Assembly: GCF_000820765.1 (NCBI RefSeq)
Contig: NZ_CCYH01000038.1
Coordinates: forward strand, 124,001 to 188,000
DNA from: Candidatus Soleaferrea massiliensis AP7
Lineage (GTDB): Bacteria > Bacillota > Clostridia > Oscillospirales > Ruminococcaceae
Length of the DNA: 64,000 bases
Reading direction: 5' to 3'
Shown here: positions 1-9,103 of the stretch, one piece after another
Layout of the letters: each line of letters begins with the position of its first letter
How positions within the stretch are numbered: position 1 is the first letter of the stretch
Made by a program: the position numbers and the translations under genes
Notes under the pieces: model-generated
Databases searched by the model: none
Told to the model about the DNA's origin: nothing
Seen by the model: the letters and a program-made list of their open reading frames with translations, nothing else

Positions 1-482
1 CCATTGAAGGCATCCTGGTTCATCAGAAGATCGCCGACGCGGTGCTGCCGATGATCAAGGAAAGGCTGGAGCGCTACCCGGTCGAGCTGATCGGCTGCGA
101 AAGAACCCGCGCGATCCTCGGCGGCGATATCAAGGCCGCGACCGATGCGGATTACGCAACCGAATATCTGGATTATAAACTGTCTGTCAAGGTGGTCGAC
201 AGCATCGAAGAGGCCATGGAGCACATCGACCGGTACAGCACGAAGCACAGCGAATGCATTGTGACCGAAAGCTACAGCCGTATGCAGACCTTTACGAAGT
301 CGGTCGACGCGGCCGTTGTGTATGTCAACGCATCCACGCGGTTTACCGATGGCGGAGAGTTCGGCTACGGCGCGGAGATCGGCATCTCCACACAGAAGCT
401 GCACGCGCGCGGCCCAATGGGGCTGCATGAGCTCACCACCATCAAATACATCGCATATGGAAACGGTCAGATCAGAGAATAG
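1..482 (+). CDS. proA: Glutamate-5-semialdehyde dehydrogenase (gamma-glutamyl phosphate reductase), 3' part
   Basis: This is the C-terminal part of ProA, which reduces gamma-glutamyl phosphate to glutamate-5-semialdehyde with NADPH in proline synthesis. The 5' end lies outside the window; the open frame runs through the left edge with codons starting at base 3. About 159 residues are visible, and the family is about 415-430 long. The signature stretch VNASTRFTDGGEFGYGAEIG followed by STQKLHARGPMGL sits near the C-terminus and is diagnostic. A GTG at 42 is internal, not the start. The next gene begins 13 bases downstream with its own ribosome binding site, so the two may be cotranscribed. A proB gene would be expected upstream, outside the window. 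Confidence 0.95.
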   Translation, partial: IEGILVHQKIADAVLPMIKERLERYPVELIGCERTRAILGGDIKAATDADYATEYLDYKLSVKVVDSIEEAMEHIDRYSTKHSECIVTESYSRMQTFTKSVDAAVVYVNASTRFTDGGEFGYGAEIGISTQKLHARGPMGLHELTTIKYIAYGNGQIRE

Positions 483-495
483 GAGTATTTTTTCT

Positions 496-1314
496 ATGCA
501 GAATCATATCCACGTGAAACGTAAAAATATGAAGGCATTCCTGTTGGGCGCCGTCTTTCTGGCGCTGGCGCTGGTGGGACTCGTGACCATCATTCTGTCC
601 GCCATCCAGGCCACGCAGAAGCTGCTGGACCAGTCCGACCAGAAGCAGGAATATGCCAGGATCATCGCGCCGGTCGTCATGTTTGACACAGTGGCGTTCG
701 ACAACGTCGCGAAGCTTGACAACAAGTCGATTTTACAGTCCTCCATCTGGAAGATTTTGATCGACACACAGCTTGGCAACAGCGAAAACCAGTTCAATTA
801 CGACGATACCGGCTTGGTCGTCATTCCGGCATCGGATGTCGAGATTGCGGCCAAAAAACTGTTCGGCCCGAAGGCCAGCATCAAACACGAAAGCTTTACC
901 GACTATGAATCGACCTCCTACTACTACGATGAGGAAACCAAATCCTATCATCTGCCGATGATGGGCAAGGTGCCGCTGTATGTGCCGAAGGTCGAAAGGA
1001 TCGAGCGCGAAGGCTCGTATGTCAACCTGACGGTCGGTTTTGTGCCGCCGGGCTCGACCTGGGGCATGGACCTCAACAACACCAAGTATGAACCGCAGCC
1101 GGCCAAATATATGATGTACCAGCTGATGGATTCGGACGACGGGCTGATCATCTATTCCGTGTCGGAGATCAAGCAGGAGGACCTCGGGAATCTCGCGCCG
1201 AGCGGAACTGATGGCCAGGCTGCCAGCAGTCAGACGTCTTCCGCTGCCGAAAGCGTGGAAGCGGCAGGCGGTTCGGAGGACGGCATCAGCGTCGATCTCA
1301 ACAAAACCACGTAA
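496..1314 (+). CDS. Membrane-anchored protein of unknown function
   Basis: The product is 272 aa with one N-terminal membrane segment (about residues 15-37, LLGAVFLALALVGLVTIILS) and a large, probably extracytoplasmic, soluble part ending in a Ser/Ala/Glu-rich tail. The frame stays open upstream to 316, but that part overlaps proA. The ATG at 496 is preferred because AGGAG lies 10 bases before it, right after the proA stop. I do not recognise the family. The Tyr/Asp-rich middle (DYESTSYYYDEETKSYHLP) and the proline-rich C-terminal half suggest a folded extracellular domain. A strong terminator follows, making this the last gene of the proA transcript. Confidence 0.75.
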   Translation: MQNHIHVKRKNMKAFLLGAVFLALALVGLVTIILSAIQATQKLLDQSDQKQEYARIIAPVVMFDTVAFDNVAKLDNKSILQSSIWKILIDTQLGNSENQFNYDDTGLVVIPASDVEIAAKKLFGPKASIKHESFTDYESTSYYYDEETKSYHLPMMGKVPLYVPKVERIEREGSYVNLTVGFVPPGSTWGMDLNNTKYEPQPAKYMMYQLMDSDDGLIIYSVSEIKQEDLGNLAPSGTDGQAASSQTSSAAESVEAAGGSEDGISVDLNKTT

Positions 1315-1338
1315 TGTATAAACAAGCACTGTAATAGC

Positions 1339-1393
1339 AACCCGGCCTCTGACCAATTATGATAACTGGTCAGAGGCCGGGTTATTTTTTTCT
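1339..1393 (+). terminator. Rho-independent terminator after the proA operon
   Basis: A 17-bp perfect stem (1339-1355 with 1367-1383, containing CCCGGCCTCTGACCA) is followed by ATTTTTTTCT. It ends the plus-strand transcript. The reverse orientation lacks a comparable T run, so minus-strand termination of the convergent gene at 1428 is less certain. Confidence 0.9.
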
Positions 1394-1427
1394 ATTTTAT
1401 ACTTCTCTCACTTTTAAATTTGACGGC

Positions 1428-2219
1428 TCAATCGATTTTTACCGTAAACATATCGCCTTGGGCGAGTTCCTGTCCGTCTCTCGAAAATTTAACCTCCACA
1501 AATACATTTAATTGGATTCCATGCACTGTTTTTTCTAAGATTTTGTCCATAACAGAACAGGAGATCACGTCGGAATATCGTTCGGACGCGGCTTGCAGAA
1601 CCTGTTCTTCATACAAATCAAAATTTATATTAGGTATGACCACGCCGTCAAACATCCCCTTGTTCGGAACCGCAAAGGCTGTGATTTCTCCGGTTTCTTT
1701 AATAAATACAAAGGCGACATCCGATGTCTTACAACCGTTGATCACTCTGTAATACTGTACGTTGTAATGATTCTGATCTTCGATGAACTGCTCTCCAGAA
1801 TACTGGTAGTTTTCAATATCCGTGTAAGCTGACAGATACTGCTCGCAGAGCTGTTTTCTTTCTTCCGGAGAAGATGCCCGCAGCACGCTTCTGGATGAGA
1901 TCGCCTGCTTTTCATTCAACAGAAACCCTGTCATTTCTCCGGCGTCATTGTAAAGATATTGATCGATTCCATTGTCCGTATACACATGCAGCGCCGCTTC
2001 AGTGTCGTCATTTCTGGTCGACGACTGATAGGACACTTGCTTGGTTTCACCTTCCAGTGAAACGGTCTTCGTTTCAGGAACCTCCGTCGCGTGAAAGGCA
2101 TAGATGTTGTCGGACTGTTCCACATATTCCACTGTGTTTTCAGCGGAGATTGTTTGAAAAGACAATAACATCAAAACGCCTAAAACGATACTCCATTTTT
2201 TAATGGTTAATTTCTTCAT
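1428..2219 (-). CDS. Secreted protein of unknown function, possible PepSY/YcdB-like domains
   Basis: The product is 263 aa with a clear signal peptide (MKKLTIKKWSIVLGVLMLLS, cleavage near ISA/EN). The start has a strong GGGGGA site. The middle (about residues 120-180) reads like a PepSY/YcdB-type fold: a helix, then a strand with a Gly turn (YYRVINGCKTSDVAFVFI), then a strand pair around ETGEITAF. This assignment is by eye and weak. It is the last gene of a three-gene minus-strand operon, 12 bases behind the small anchored protein and downstream of a secreted lectin/peptidase candidate. If the fold is PepSY-like, an inhibitor or chaperone role for that peptidase is possible but is only inference. 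Confidence 0.6.
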   Translation of the reverse strand: MKKLTIKKWSIVLGVLMLLSFQTISAENTVEYVEQSDNIYAFHATEVPETKTVSLEGETKQVSYQSSTRNDDTEAALHVYTDNGIDQYLYNDAGEMTGFLLNEKQAISSRSVLRASSPEERKQLCEQYLSAYTDIENYQYSGEQFIEDQNHYNVQYYRVINGCKTSDVAFVFIKETGEITAFAVPNKGMFDGVVIPNINFDLYEEQVLQAASERYSDVISCSVMDKILEKTVHGIQLNVFVEVKFSRDGQELAQGDMFTVKID

Positions 2220-2231
2220 TTTACTTCCCCC

Positions 2232-2567
2232 TCAATCATTGATTGTCTTCTGCAGGGGAATTGCCGGGCCATCCAGTATATTGCGGAATCCGATCAAATA
2301 GTAGCTTTCCACTCCATCCTCATAAACTGTATAGGCATGGTCAGCAGGCTGCTCATCCGCCAACTGGTGCCAGATGATGATCTGATAGCCCAATCCCCTA
2401 TAATCCGTTGATCCGCCATCATCCAATGATATACTGGAAATCGTAAAAAGCGGTTTTTCTCCCTGCACGGCCCGGTGCAGATCAATCCGATAAAAGACGA
2501 TTGAAACAATTATTAAAACAATGGCCAATCCTATTAGAATTATAAAACACTTTTTCGCTTTATTCAA
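2232..2567 (-). CDS. Small membrane-anchored protein of unknown function
   Basis: The product is 111 aa with an N-terminal membrane segment (residues 7-27, CFIILIGLAIVLIIVSIVFY) and an external domain containing SLDDGGSTDYRGLGYQIIIW. That motif resembles small Firmicutes exported proteins with a DGGSxxYxGLGY pattern. Initiation appears to be at TTG, preceded by GGGGGTG. The gene lies 15 bases after the lectin/peptidase gene and 12 bases before the next, so it is the middle gene of a tight operon. Function unknown. Confidence 0.65.
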   Translation of the reverse strand: MNKAKKCFIILIGLAIVLIIVSIVFYRIDLHRAVQGEKPLFTISSISLDDGGSTDYRGLGYQIIIWHQLADEQPADHAYTVYEDGVESYYLIGFRNILDGPAIPLQKTIND

Positions 2568-2582
2568 ATTACTACACCCCCA

Positions 2583-3830
2583 TCATTCGGTCAAATGCTG
2601 TGCTGTGTTTCCCCGTACCAGCCGAAAATCCGTACTTCCATGCGATGCCAGATACACCCCTGTCCAATAGTCTGCATCATTACACGCTTGCTTGACAGTC
2701 TTGCCATTTTTGCTAGAATAGAAAAACTCATATATCCATCTATTGGCGTGTGTATATACTATAGTATACTCAAACCCAATGACACATTTTGCGCCTTTTT
2801 GATATGTAAGGTTGACAATGTTATAAGCACTATTTCCACCACTTCCTCCTCTACACATTGCGTATACAACCATTCTATTTCTATATAAGGAGTAATATGG
2901 AAGTGTGCTGAGCATTTCACAATCCAACCAGCTGTCTTTGTTACCGCCGTAAAAAAGCACACCATTAGAATTCCCATGTGCACGGACCGCCCAGATACTG
3001 CTGTTCTTCAACTGTGTAAACGCTGTGGCAGCGGTGGGATTTTGATAGGTAATCGTGCTGTATCCCATGTCTCGGGTCGCCGCCGCCGTATTGGGCAGCC
3101 AGCTGGTGCGGTCAAGCCCGTCCTCTTGGATGCTTCCATTCAGCGTTGCGGTTCCCTTTTTCGCCGATTCCAGCACCCACATCTCGTTTGTCGTGTCGTT
3201 ATAGGAATACTGTATGACACTGGCACCACTGTCCGTGGAGCCGCCCTGCACCACCATAGCGCGCGTGTCGTTGCTGCACTTGGATAAAATCCGATATGTC
3301 CCGTTTGCGTTTTTTACAAACTTCCACAACGCATAGTCAGGCGTACTCGACGCCCCTACCGCCCAGATATCGATTTTGACTCCCATCGCGTCGTTCGATG
3401 TCGAAACGTCGAGCGCCGAGCCCAACGCATTCAGCGGCCGGATGATGTAATATCCGGATCCGACATATTTGATTCTCCATTTCTGACAGGGATCTCCATG
3501 GAACCACCATTGCTGTACCTTCGTTCCATTGGCCGTATACGCTTGATATACATCCAGATAATAATTGCTGCGGTAATTGCGGATGTAGTAGTCCCCTTCC
3601 GCTATGACCGCATAACCGGACACCGCACGGGTTCCGATTCCCGCATCTGCGCTTTGCAGGGATGGCGAACTGCTCTCCTCCTGCACTTGACCGGATGATT
3701 CTGAGACCCGCTCCCCTATACCGCTTTCTTGCTGCGCTTCACTGGTATTTGCGTCCATAGCAAATGACGGGAACATCGAACTGCCCAACACAGAAAGGGT
3801 TAACAGGATGGATAGAACAATCTTTTTCAT
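2583..3830 (-). CDS. Secreted ricin-type lectin protein with a candidate caspase/CHAT-like peptidase domain
   Basis: The product is 415 aa: signal peptide (1-24, ending SFA), a Ser/Gln-rich linker to about 70, then a ricin B-type beta-trefoil (about 75-225) with QxW-like repeats (KVQQWWF, PCQKWRI, YALWKFV, NEMWVLE). The C-terminal part (about 260-400) has the arrangement of clan CD cysteine peptidases: a hydrophobic strand ending in His (SIWAVRAHGNSNG), a second strand ending in Cys (RMVVYAMCRGGSGG), then KGAKCVIGF and GKTVKQACNDA, as in CHAT, clostripain and caspase-like folds. The lectin call is fairly safe; the peptidase call rests on motif order only. Start supported by AAGGAAG. First gene of a three-gene operon; base composition is more AT-rich than the neighbouring housekeeping genes. 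Confidence 0.7.
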   Translation of the reverse strand: MKKIVLSILLTLSVLGSSMFPSFAMDANTSEAQQESGIGERVSESSGQVQEESSSPSLQSADAGIGTRAVSGYAVIAEGDYYIRNYRSNYYLDVYQAYTANGTKVQQWWFHGDPCQKWRIKYVGSGYYIIRPLNALGSALDVSTSNDAMGVKIDIWAVGASSTPDYALWKFVKNANGTYRILSKCSNDTRAMVVQGGSTDSGASVIQYSYNDTTNEMWVLESAKKGTATLNGSIQEDGLDRTSWLPNTAAATRDMGYSTITYQNPTAATAFTQLKNSSIWAVRAHGNSNGVLFYGGNKDSWLDCEMLSTLPYYSLYRNRMVVYAMCRGGSGGNSAYNIVNLTYQKGAKCVIGFEYTIVYTHANRWIYEFFYSSKNGKTVKQACNDADYWTGVYLASHGSTDFRLVRGNTAQHLTE

Positions 3831-4050
3831 AGAAGCTTCTTCCTTTCTTTGATGTCATATATTCCGCACATATGTTTGTCCAGTCAAATGGTGCATCGGA
3901 ATCACTTCTTTTAAACAAAGCCGCATTTATGATCTTCTTTAACCAAAATATTATCACAATATTTGCAAAAATCAACATTTATTTTATCATTTATTCAATC
4001 TCAGTCGTTTATACAATATCATTACGCTATATTCATGTAAATCAACGATA

Positions 4051-4088
4051 AAAAAGGGCTTCTGTCCAAAAACAGAAGCCCTTTTTCT
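4051..4088 (-). terminator. Terminator of proS (works in both directions)
   Basis: The stem AAAGGGCTTCTGT (4053-4065) pairs perfectly with 4072-4084 and is flanked by A and T runs on both sides, so it can end the minus-strand proS transcript and, formally, plus-strand transcription. It lies 16 bases beyond the proS stop. The rest of the 3831-4103 gap is AT-rich and shows no gene. Confidence 0.85.
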
Positions 4089-4103
4089 ATCTCTATTTTT
4101 ACA

Positions 4104-5540
4104 TTAATATGCTTTGCCCCAATATACCATCTTGGCCGCCGGCTTGCCGCAGCAGACACAGGTATCGGTGATCTGTTCCTGTTCAAACGGCATGCAGCGG
4201 GAGGATACGCCCGCCGCTTCCTTGAGCTTCTCCTCGCACTCGAGTTCGCCGCACCACATCGCTTTGATGAAGCCGTTCTTCTCTCCCGCTGTGCTGATCA
4301 GCTCGTCGAGATCCTTGACCGCCCAGGTGCGGTTCTCGCGGTTTTCCAGCGCCTTCTGATACAGCGCGTCATGGATTTCCGCCAGCAGCTCCGGAATCTT
4401 GACGGACAGCTCATCCAGCGGCACGAAATACTTCTGGCGGTTGTCTCGGCGCACCAGCACACACTGGTTCTTCTCGATGTCCTTCGGCCCGATCTCCAGG
4501 CGCAGCGGGACGCCTTTCATCTCATACTGTGCAAACTTCCAGCCCGGTGAATTGTCCGAGGTGTCCATCCTGGCCCGGCAGACATCCTTCAGGCTTTCGA
4601 GCAGCTCGGATGCCTTGTCCAGCACGCCTTCCTTGTGCATCGCAACCGGGATGATCATGCACTGGATCGGCGCGATGGCCGGCGGCAGGACCAAACCGTT
4701 GTCGTCGCCGTGGGTCATGATGATGGCACCGATGATCCTGGTGGACATGCCCCAGGAGGTCTGGTGCGGGTACTGCAACTTGTTTTCACGGTCGGTAAAA
4801 GTGATGTCGAACGCCTTTGCGAAGCCGTCGCCAAAATAGTGGGAGGTGCCGCTCTGCAGCGCCTTGCCGTCATGCATCATCGCTTCGATGGTGTAGGTCG
4901 CTTCGGCGCCCGCAAACTTCTCCTTCTCGGTCTTCTGGCCCTTGACGACCGGAATCGCCAGCTGATTTTCACAGAAGGATGCATAGACATTCAGCATCCG
5001 GATGGTTTCGGCCTCGGCATCCTCTTTGGTCTCATGCATGGTGTGTCCTTCCTGCCACAGAAATTCACAGGAGCGCAGGAACGGACGGGTGGTTTTCTCC
5101 CAGCGGACAACGCTGCACCACTGGTTGTACAGCTTCGGCAGGTCGCGGTAGGAGTTGATGATGTGCGCATAGTGCTCACAGAACAGCGTCTCGGAGGTCG
5201 GGCGCACGCACAGCCGCTCTCCCAGCTTCTCGCTTCCGCCGTGGGTCACCCATGCAACCTCCGGCGCGAAGCCTTCGACATGATCCTTCTCCTTCTGCAG
5301 AAGGCCTTCCGGAATAAAGAGGGGCATATAGACGTTTTCATGTCCCGTCTCTTTGAACATGCCGTCCAGAATATGTTGAATGTTTTCCCAGATCGCATAT
5401 CCGTACGGTCGGATGATCATGCATCCGCGCACCGACGAGTAGTCGATCAGGTCCGCTTTTTTCACAATATCGGTATACCATTTCGCAAAATCTTCATCCA
5501 TGGAAGTGATCGCTTCCACCATCTTTTTCTGTTCAGCCAT
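4104..5540 (-). CDS. proS: Prolyl-tRNA synthetase, short archaeal/eukaryote-type
   Basis: ProRS charges tRNA-Pro with proline in the cytoplasm. At 478 aa, without the editing insertion of the long bacterial form, and with a C-terminal zinc-binding-like tail ([18 protein letters not shown] at the very end), it belongs to the ProS type 3 group common in Clostridia. Class II motif 2 is visible around [20 protein letters not shown] and motif 3 around [20 protein letters not shown]. The start has AAAGGCGG 11 bases upstream. It is monocistronic, with its own promoter and terminator. I looked for a T-box leader and saw none. Confidence 0.95.
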   Translation of the reverse strand: MAEQKKMVEAITSMDEDFAKWYTDIVKKADLIDYSSVRGCMIIRPYGYAIWENIQHILDGMFKETGHENVYMPLFIPEGLLQKEKDHVEGFAPEVAWVTHGGSEKLGERLCVRPTSETLFCEHYAHIINSYRDLPKLYNQWCSVVRWEKTTRPFLRSCEFLWQEGHTMHETKEDAEAETIRMLNVYASFCENQLAIPVVKGQKTEKEKFAGAEATYTIEAMMHDGKALQSGTSHYFGDGFAKAFDITFTDRENKLQYPHQTSWGMSTRIIGAIIMTHGDDNGLVLPPAIAPIQCMIIPVAMHKEGVLDKASELLESLKDVCRARMDTSDNSPGWKFAQYEMKGVPLRLEIGPKDIEKNQCVLVRRDNRQKYFVPLDELSVKIPELLAEIHDALYQKALENRENRTWAVKDLDELISTAGEKNGFIKAMWCGELECEEKLKEAAGVSSRCMPFEQEQITDTCVCCGKPAAKMVYWGKAY

Positions 5541-5575
5541 TGGTCTGATACCGCCTTTCTTTTGATACAGCTTCT

Positions 5576-5604
5576 ATTATAAGGGGAATTGCGCTTTTTT
5601 TCAA
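5576..5604 (-). promoter_or_regulatory. Sigma-A-type promoter of proS
   Basis: On the minus strand TTGAAA (5599-5604) and TATAAT (5576-5581) are separated by exactly 17 bases, 36 bases before the proS start codon. Confidence 0.8.
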
Positions 5605-5692
5605 GCTGTTTTTCTAAATTGTCGGCAGAATCCGTTTTATGTCTTGATATTGAATTTATTAGACAATATATAAATTTTATAAACATAATGTG

Positions 5693-5721
5693 TTTACAGG
5701 TATATACAATTATGTTATATT
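5693..5721 (+). promoter_or_regulatory. Promoter of the ABC transporter operon
   Basis: TTTACA (5693-5698) and TATATT (5716-5721) are spaced by 17 bases, about 50 bases before the start at 5773. The surroundings are very AT-rich, so confidence is moderate. Confidence 0.6.
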
Positions 5722-5772
5722 GGATATATAACAGGAATTTCATAATAGAATGCAAGAAAAGAGGTTAAAAGA

Positions 5773-6450
5773 ATGGACACTATCATAGAAACCGTCAATT
5801 TATGTCGAAACTATGGTACCGGCTCTAACCTGGTTCAAGCACTGAAATCCGTCAACATCCAAATACCTGCAGGCTCCTTCACAGCCATTATGGGAAAAAG
5901 CGGTTCCGGAAAATCCACCCTGTTGCATTTGATCGGCGGTTTGGACCGACCAAGCTCCGGAAAGGTGATTGTCGACGGCGAAGACCTTTATGTACTGAAT
6001 CAAGATAAGCTTGCCGATTACCGGCGGCGGAAAATCGGTCTTGTCTTTCAGTCATACAACCTGATTGAAGAGTTAAATGCTTATGACAACATCGTCTTTC
6101 CGATTCTGCTGGATAAAAAAAAGCCGGACCGCGGATATGTCGAAATGCTTGCCGAAGAATTAGGAATAAAAGACCGATTATCCCATCTTCCGCATCAGCT
6201 GTCCGGCGGTCAGCAACAGCGTGTCGCCATTGCGCGCGCTCTGGCGCACAAGCCTACGGTTATTCTCGCGGACGAGCCGACCGGAAACTTGGATCAGGAA
6301 AGCGGTCAGGAGGTGCTGAAGCTCTTTTTGGCATGTCATGAGAAATTCGGACAGACCATTGTCATGGTCACACATGACCCGGACATCGGCGCGCTGGCCG
6401 ATCAGATCCTGAACATTGAGGACGGAAGGATTGTGGGGGATGCCGTGTGA
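5773..6450 (+). CDS. ABC transporter ATP-binding protein (MacB/LolD type)
   Basis: The 225-aa ATPase has Walker A GKSGSGKST (about residue 41), Q-loop VFQSYN, signature LSGGQQQRVAIARA, Walker B VILADEPTGNLD and H-loop VTHD. This set and length are typical of the MacB/LolD/BceA group that pairs with FtsX-type permeases for extrusion or sensing of peptides and lipoproteins rather than import. The permease gene overlaps its 3' end by 4 bases, so the two are translationally coupled. The operon also encodes two small exported proteins, which suggests the transporter exports, processes or protects against them, although both carry their own signal peptide. Confidence 0.92.
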   Translation: MDTIIETVNLCRNYGTGSNLVQALKSVNIQIPAGSFTAIMGKSGSGKSTLLHLIGGLDRPSSGKVIVDGEDLYVLNQDKLADYRRRKIGLVFQSYNLIEELNAYDNIVFPILLDKKKPDRGYVEMLAEELGIKDRLSHLPHQLSGGQQQRVAIARALAHKPTVILADEPTGNLDQESGQEVLKLFLACHEKFGQTIVMVTHDPDIGALADQILNIEDGRIVGDAV

Positions 6451-9080
6451 TTTATCTGAAATTTATCTGGAACAGCCTGCGCCGCAGAAAAAAACGGACA
6501 GCATTTCTATTGCTGAGCATGGTGTTATCGCTGTCATTTCTCATTGCCTTGGTAACCTTTGTTTCGTCTTACATCGCAACGATGAAGCAAGAAAGTCTTT
6601 ACCTGTATGGTGATTTTGATGTAGCATATCATGTGACTCCCGACCAGCCTGCATCTCTATCTGACCAAAGCGGATTTGAATACACTGGGCATTTATACAA
6701 CATTGGACGCACTTTTGGACAGCGCTCTGAAACTTCTGTCTTCTCTGAAATTGGCTGTTTGGACGTGCAAGGGGAAGCTTTATCTTATTTAAAACTGAAA
6801 CAAGGGCATTTTCCACAAAGTAGAAATGAAGTTGCCATGACGGAGAATGCTTTACTCCTATGGAAATTGGATAATCAAATTCAGCATGAAATCTCTATAG
6901 GAGACACGATCTCTATTCCATGTGTAGATTTCAATCATATTACGGAGAAATCTCCTTCCTATCGGCAGGAATTTGTTTTGAGCGGTATCCTGACAGATTT
7001 GGACACACGTCAAAATATCAGAACAATTCCTTTTCCCAGTATTTATTTCTCCACAGAACAATTAAGTAATTTCCCAAATTATATAGAAACTCTCTTGCTT
7101 AAAGCGGATGATCCATCAAACATCTCAAAATACAGTTCCAATCTATCTTCTTTAGAGCTAATAAAGAATGATCTAAAATACACTCTTACCGGTAATAAAC
7201 TGGCCGAAGGATATCACTCCATGTTCTCCAACTTGTGGTTGGTTGCTGTATTGATTCTGTTGATTACTTCTGTCAGTGTTTGTGCCTCCTATATGATCAG
7301 TGCAAAGGAAAGAGAAAAGAATGCCGGTTTATTACGTGCTTTAGGCGCCACTCGTAAGCAAATTCTCAAGTTGAATTTGCTTGAAATCAGCATTTTATTA
7401 GCAGTCTCAACCTTGGTTTCAATACTGCTTGGCTTAGGCACTTCTTACTTTTTTGTGATTGGCATAATGACACAGGTTCAGCAAATCTCGTTTCTGTTTA
7501 CAGTAGACATTCTATTATTATTCCTTGTTGTGGCATGGACATTGATAATTGTTTTAATATGTGTGTATATCTTTTCTAAAAGGATGACGTTTCACCCGCC
7601 TATCAGACTGATTTTAGGAGATAACGTTTCGATTCGCAGGCATCCGCCGGGCAGACATCTATCTCACTCTGCTCTTTGGCGTTTATATGTACGTTTTTTG
7701 TCTCATCGTCCACTCCCTATATCCGTCGCAGCAATGATTTTAGCCATCAGCTGTGTTGTGTTAACGCAGACCTCTCTGCTTGCATCCAGTTTTACGGAGC
7801 AGTACAAGCCTTGGGAAATTGCAGACTACATGCTCTCCACAGAAAACATTAAAGCATCTGGAGGGTATGATTATCTCAACATGCCTTTTGGTGACCCACT
7901 TTCCTTTACGACAGAAGATCTAGAAACTTTGGAGCATCACCCTGCCGTCGACCTCTATACGGCCTGTCACTCTTTAATGACAACAGAAATTTTGATTTCA
8001 GAAGAACAGTTAAATGGAAAGAATGCAGCTTTTATGCCACCCAACGATCTCCGGTCAAAACTACAGCAGGATATTGCCGATTGGGGAGATGCACAGCGCT
8101 TGGATCAATTTGATCAACATATGGTTTCCTGCGGTATATCTTCGGATGACTATCTGTTTTCCATCAATTGGGTCGGCTTTGATAATGACACATTGCATTG
8201 GTTTGAACAGTTCTTGGTAGAAGGTGAGATTGATTTAGATGCGCTAAATGCAGGCAAACAGGCACTTATTGTAGATATTGCCTACACCGATGACGTTGTT
8301 CCTGAAACATGCGTCTCACCATTTGAAGTGGGACAAATTGTTCAAATAATGGATTTCTACCCCCTTACGGAAGAGGACGGACTTGACGAGCATATATTGG
8401 GTCCTGTAAAACGCGTGGATTATCCCATACAGATTGGTGGCAGATTGAAATTTGATGACCCTTCTGTGTTTGCACGGCGGGATCTTTTAAAAATGAAAAC
8501 ATCTTCTAATATTATTACTGGACTAGGTGCGTTTTCACACTGCGATCTGCCGTTTAAAAATCTTCAGATATCTTTCTTTTTAAAAGAGAATGCCGATTGG
8601 CAGAGTTTTGAGTCATCATTGAAAAATACTGCTCAAACGGATCTTTTCATGATTTCATCCCGACGGGATGAAAAGGAACGGGTCGAAGCACTGAGATTGA
8701 CTACGAAAATTTGTGGCACAGCACTCACTTTGATGGTTGCTCTGTTAGGCTTTTTTTCCTTTGCCAGTGTTATGCAGGCCCGTATCGCCAGGCGACAGCG
8801 TTCATTTGCTATTCTTCGTTCTATTGGCATGACATCTAGACAGCTTAGAGTTCTCATTCTAACTGAATCCATATTTTATGGAATTTTATCCGCTGTAAGC
8901 GGCTTGATATTTTCTATATTTTTCTTTATTGTCTTTCACAGTCAAACAGGCTCATTTCCATGGCTATTACTGGTTCTCTACCTGATTTCTCTGGTGGCAG
9001 GAAGTTTTTTATTCACTATCTTTCCTGCCGCAAAAGCATCTAAATCGTCCACGATAAAGGACATTCAAGATTTAGTATGA
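6447..9080 (+). CDS. ABC transporter permease, FtsX/MacB type
   Basis: The product is 877 aa and starts at a GTG overlapping the ATPase stop. It has the duplicated FtsX layout: an N-terminal membrane segment (about 15-38), a large external domain (to about 260), a three-helix FtsX block (about 265-385, with SAKEREKNAGLLRALGATRKQ), another single helix with an external domain (about 430-745), and a second three-helix block (about 755-870, with ARRQRSFAILRSIGMTSRQL). This BceB/YtrF-like architecture does not import solutes and usually moves or senses envelope peptides. Codon use is AT-rich compared with flanking proS and vor genes, a sign that the 5.6-10.1 kb segment was acquired. Confidence 0.88.
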   Translation: MIYLKFIWNSLRRRKKRTAFLLLSMVLSLSFLIALVTFVSSYIATMKQESLYLYGDFDVAYHVTPDQPASLSDQSGFEYTGHLYNIGRTFGQRSETSVFSEIGCLDVQGEALSYLKLKQGHFPQSRNEVAMTENALLLWKLDNQIQHEISIGDTISIPCVDFNHITEKSPSYRQEFVLSGILTDLDTRQNIRTIPFPSIYFSTEQLSNFPNYIETLLLKADDPSNISKYSSNLSSLELIKNDLKYTLTGNKLAEGYHSMFSNLWLVAVLILLITSVSVCASYMISAKEREKNAGLLRALGATRKQILKLNLLEISILLAVSTLVSILLGLGTSYFFVIGIMTQVQQISFLFTVDILLLFLVVAWTLIIVLICVYIFSKRMTFHPPIRLILGDNVSIRRHPPGRHLSHSALWRLYVRFLSHRPLPISVAAMILAISCVVLTQTSLLASSFTEQYKPWEIADYMLSTENIKASGGYDYLNMPFGDPLSFTTEDLETLEHHPAVDLYTACHSLMTTEILISEEQLNGKNAAFMPPNDLRSKLQQDIADWGDAQRLDQFDQHMVSCGISSDDYLFSINWVGFDNDTLHWFEQFLVEGEIDLDALNAGKQALIVDIAYTDDVVPETCVSPFEVGQIVQIMDFYPLTEEDGLDEHILGPVKRVDYPIQIGGRLKFDDPSVFARRDLLKMKTSSNIITGLGAFSHCDLPFKNLQISFFLKENADWQSFESSLKNTAQTDLFMISSRRDEKERVEALRLTTKICGTALTLMVALLGFFSFASVMQARIARRQRSFAILRSIGMTSRQLRVLILTESIFYGILSAVSGLIFSIFFFIVFHSQTGSFPWLLLVLYLISLVAGSFLFTIFPAAKASKSSTIKDIQDLV

Positions 9081-9103
9081 CAAAACTACAGGAGGTTGCA
9101 AAA

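Noticed and set aside
316..495. Upstream extension of the membrane protein gene to 316
   Set aside because: It overlaps proA by more than 160 bases; a ribosome binding site exists at the ATG 496.
5541..5760. T-box leader before proS
   Set aside because: No T-box core or specifier/antiterminator structure is visible; a normal promoter lies 36 bases before the start codon.
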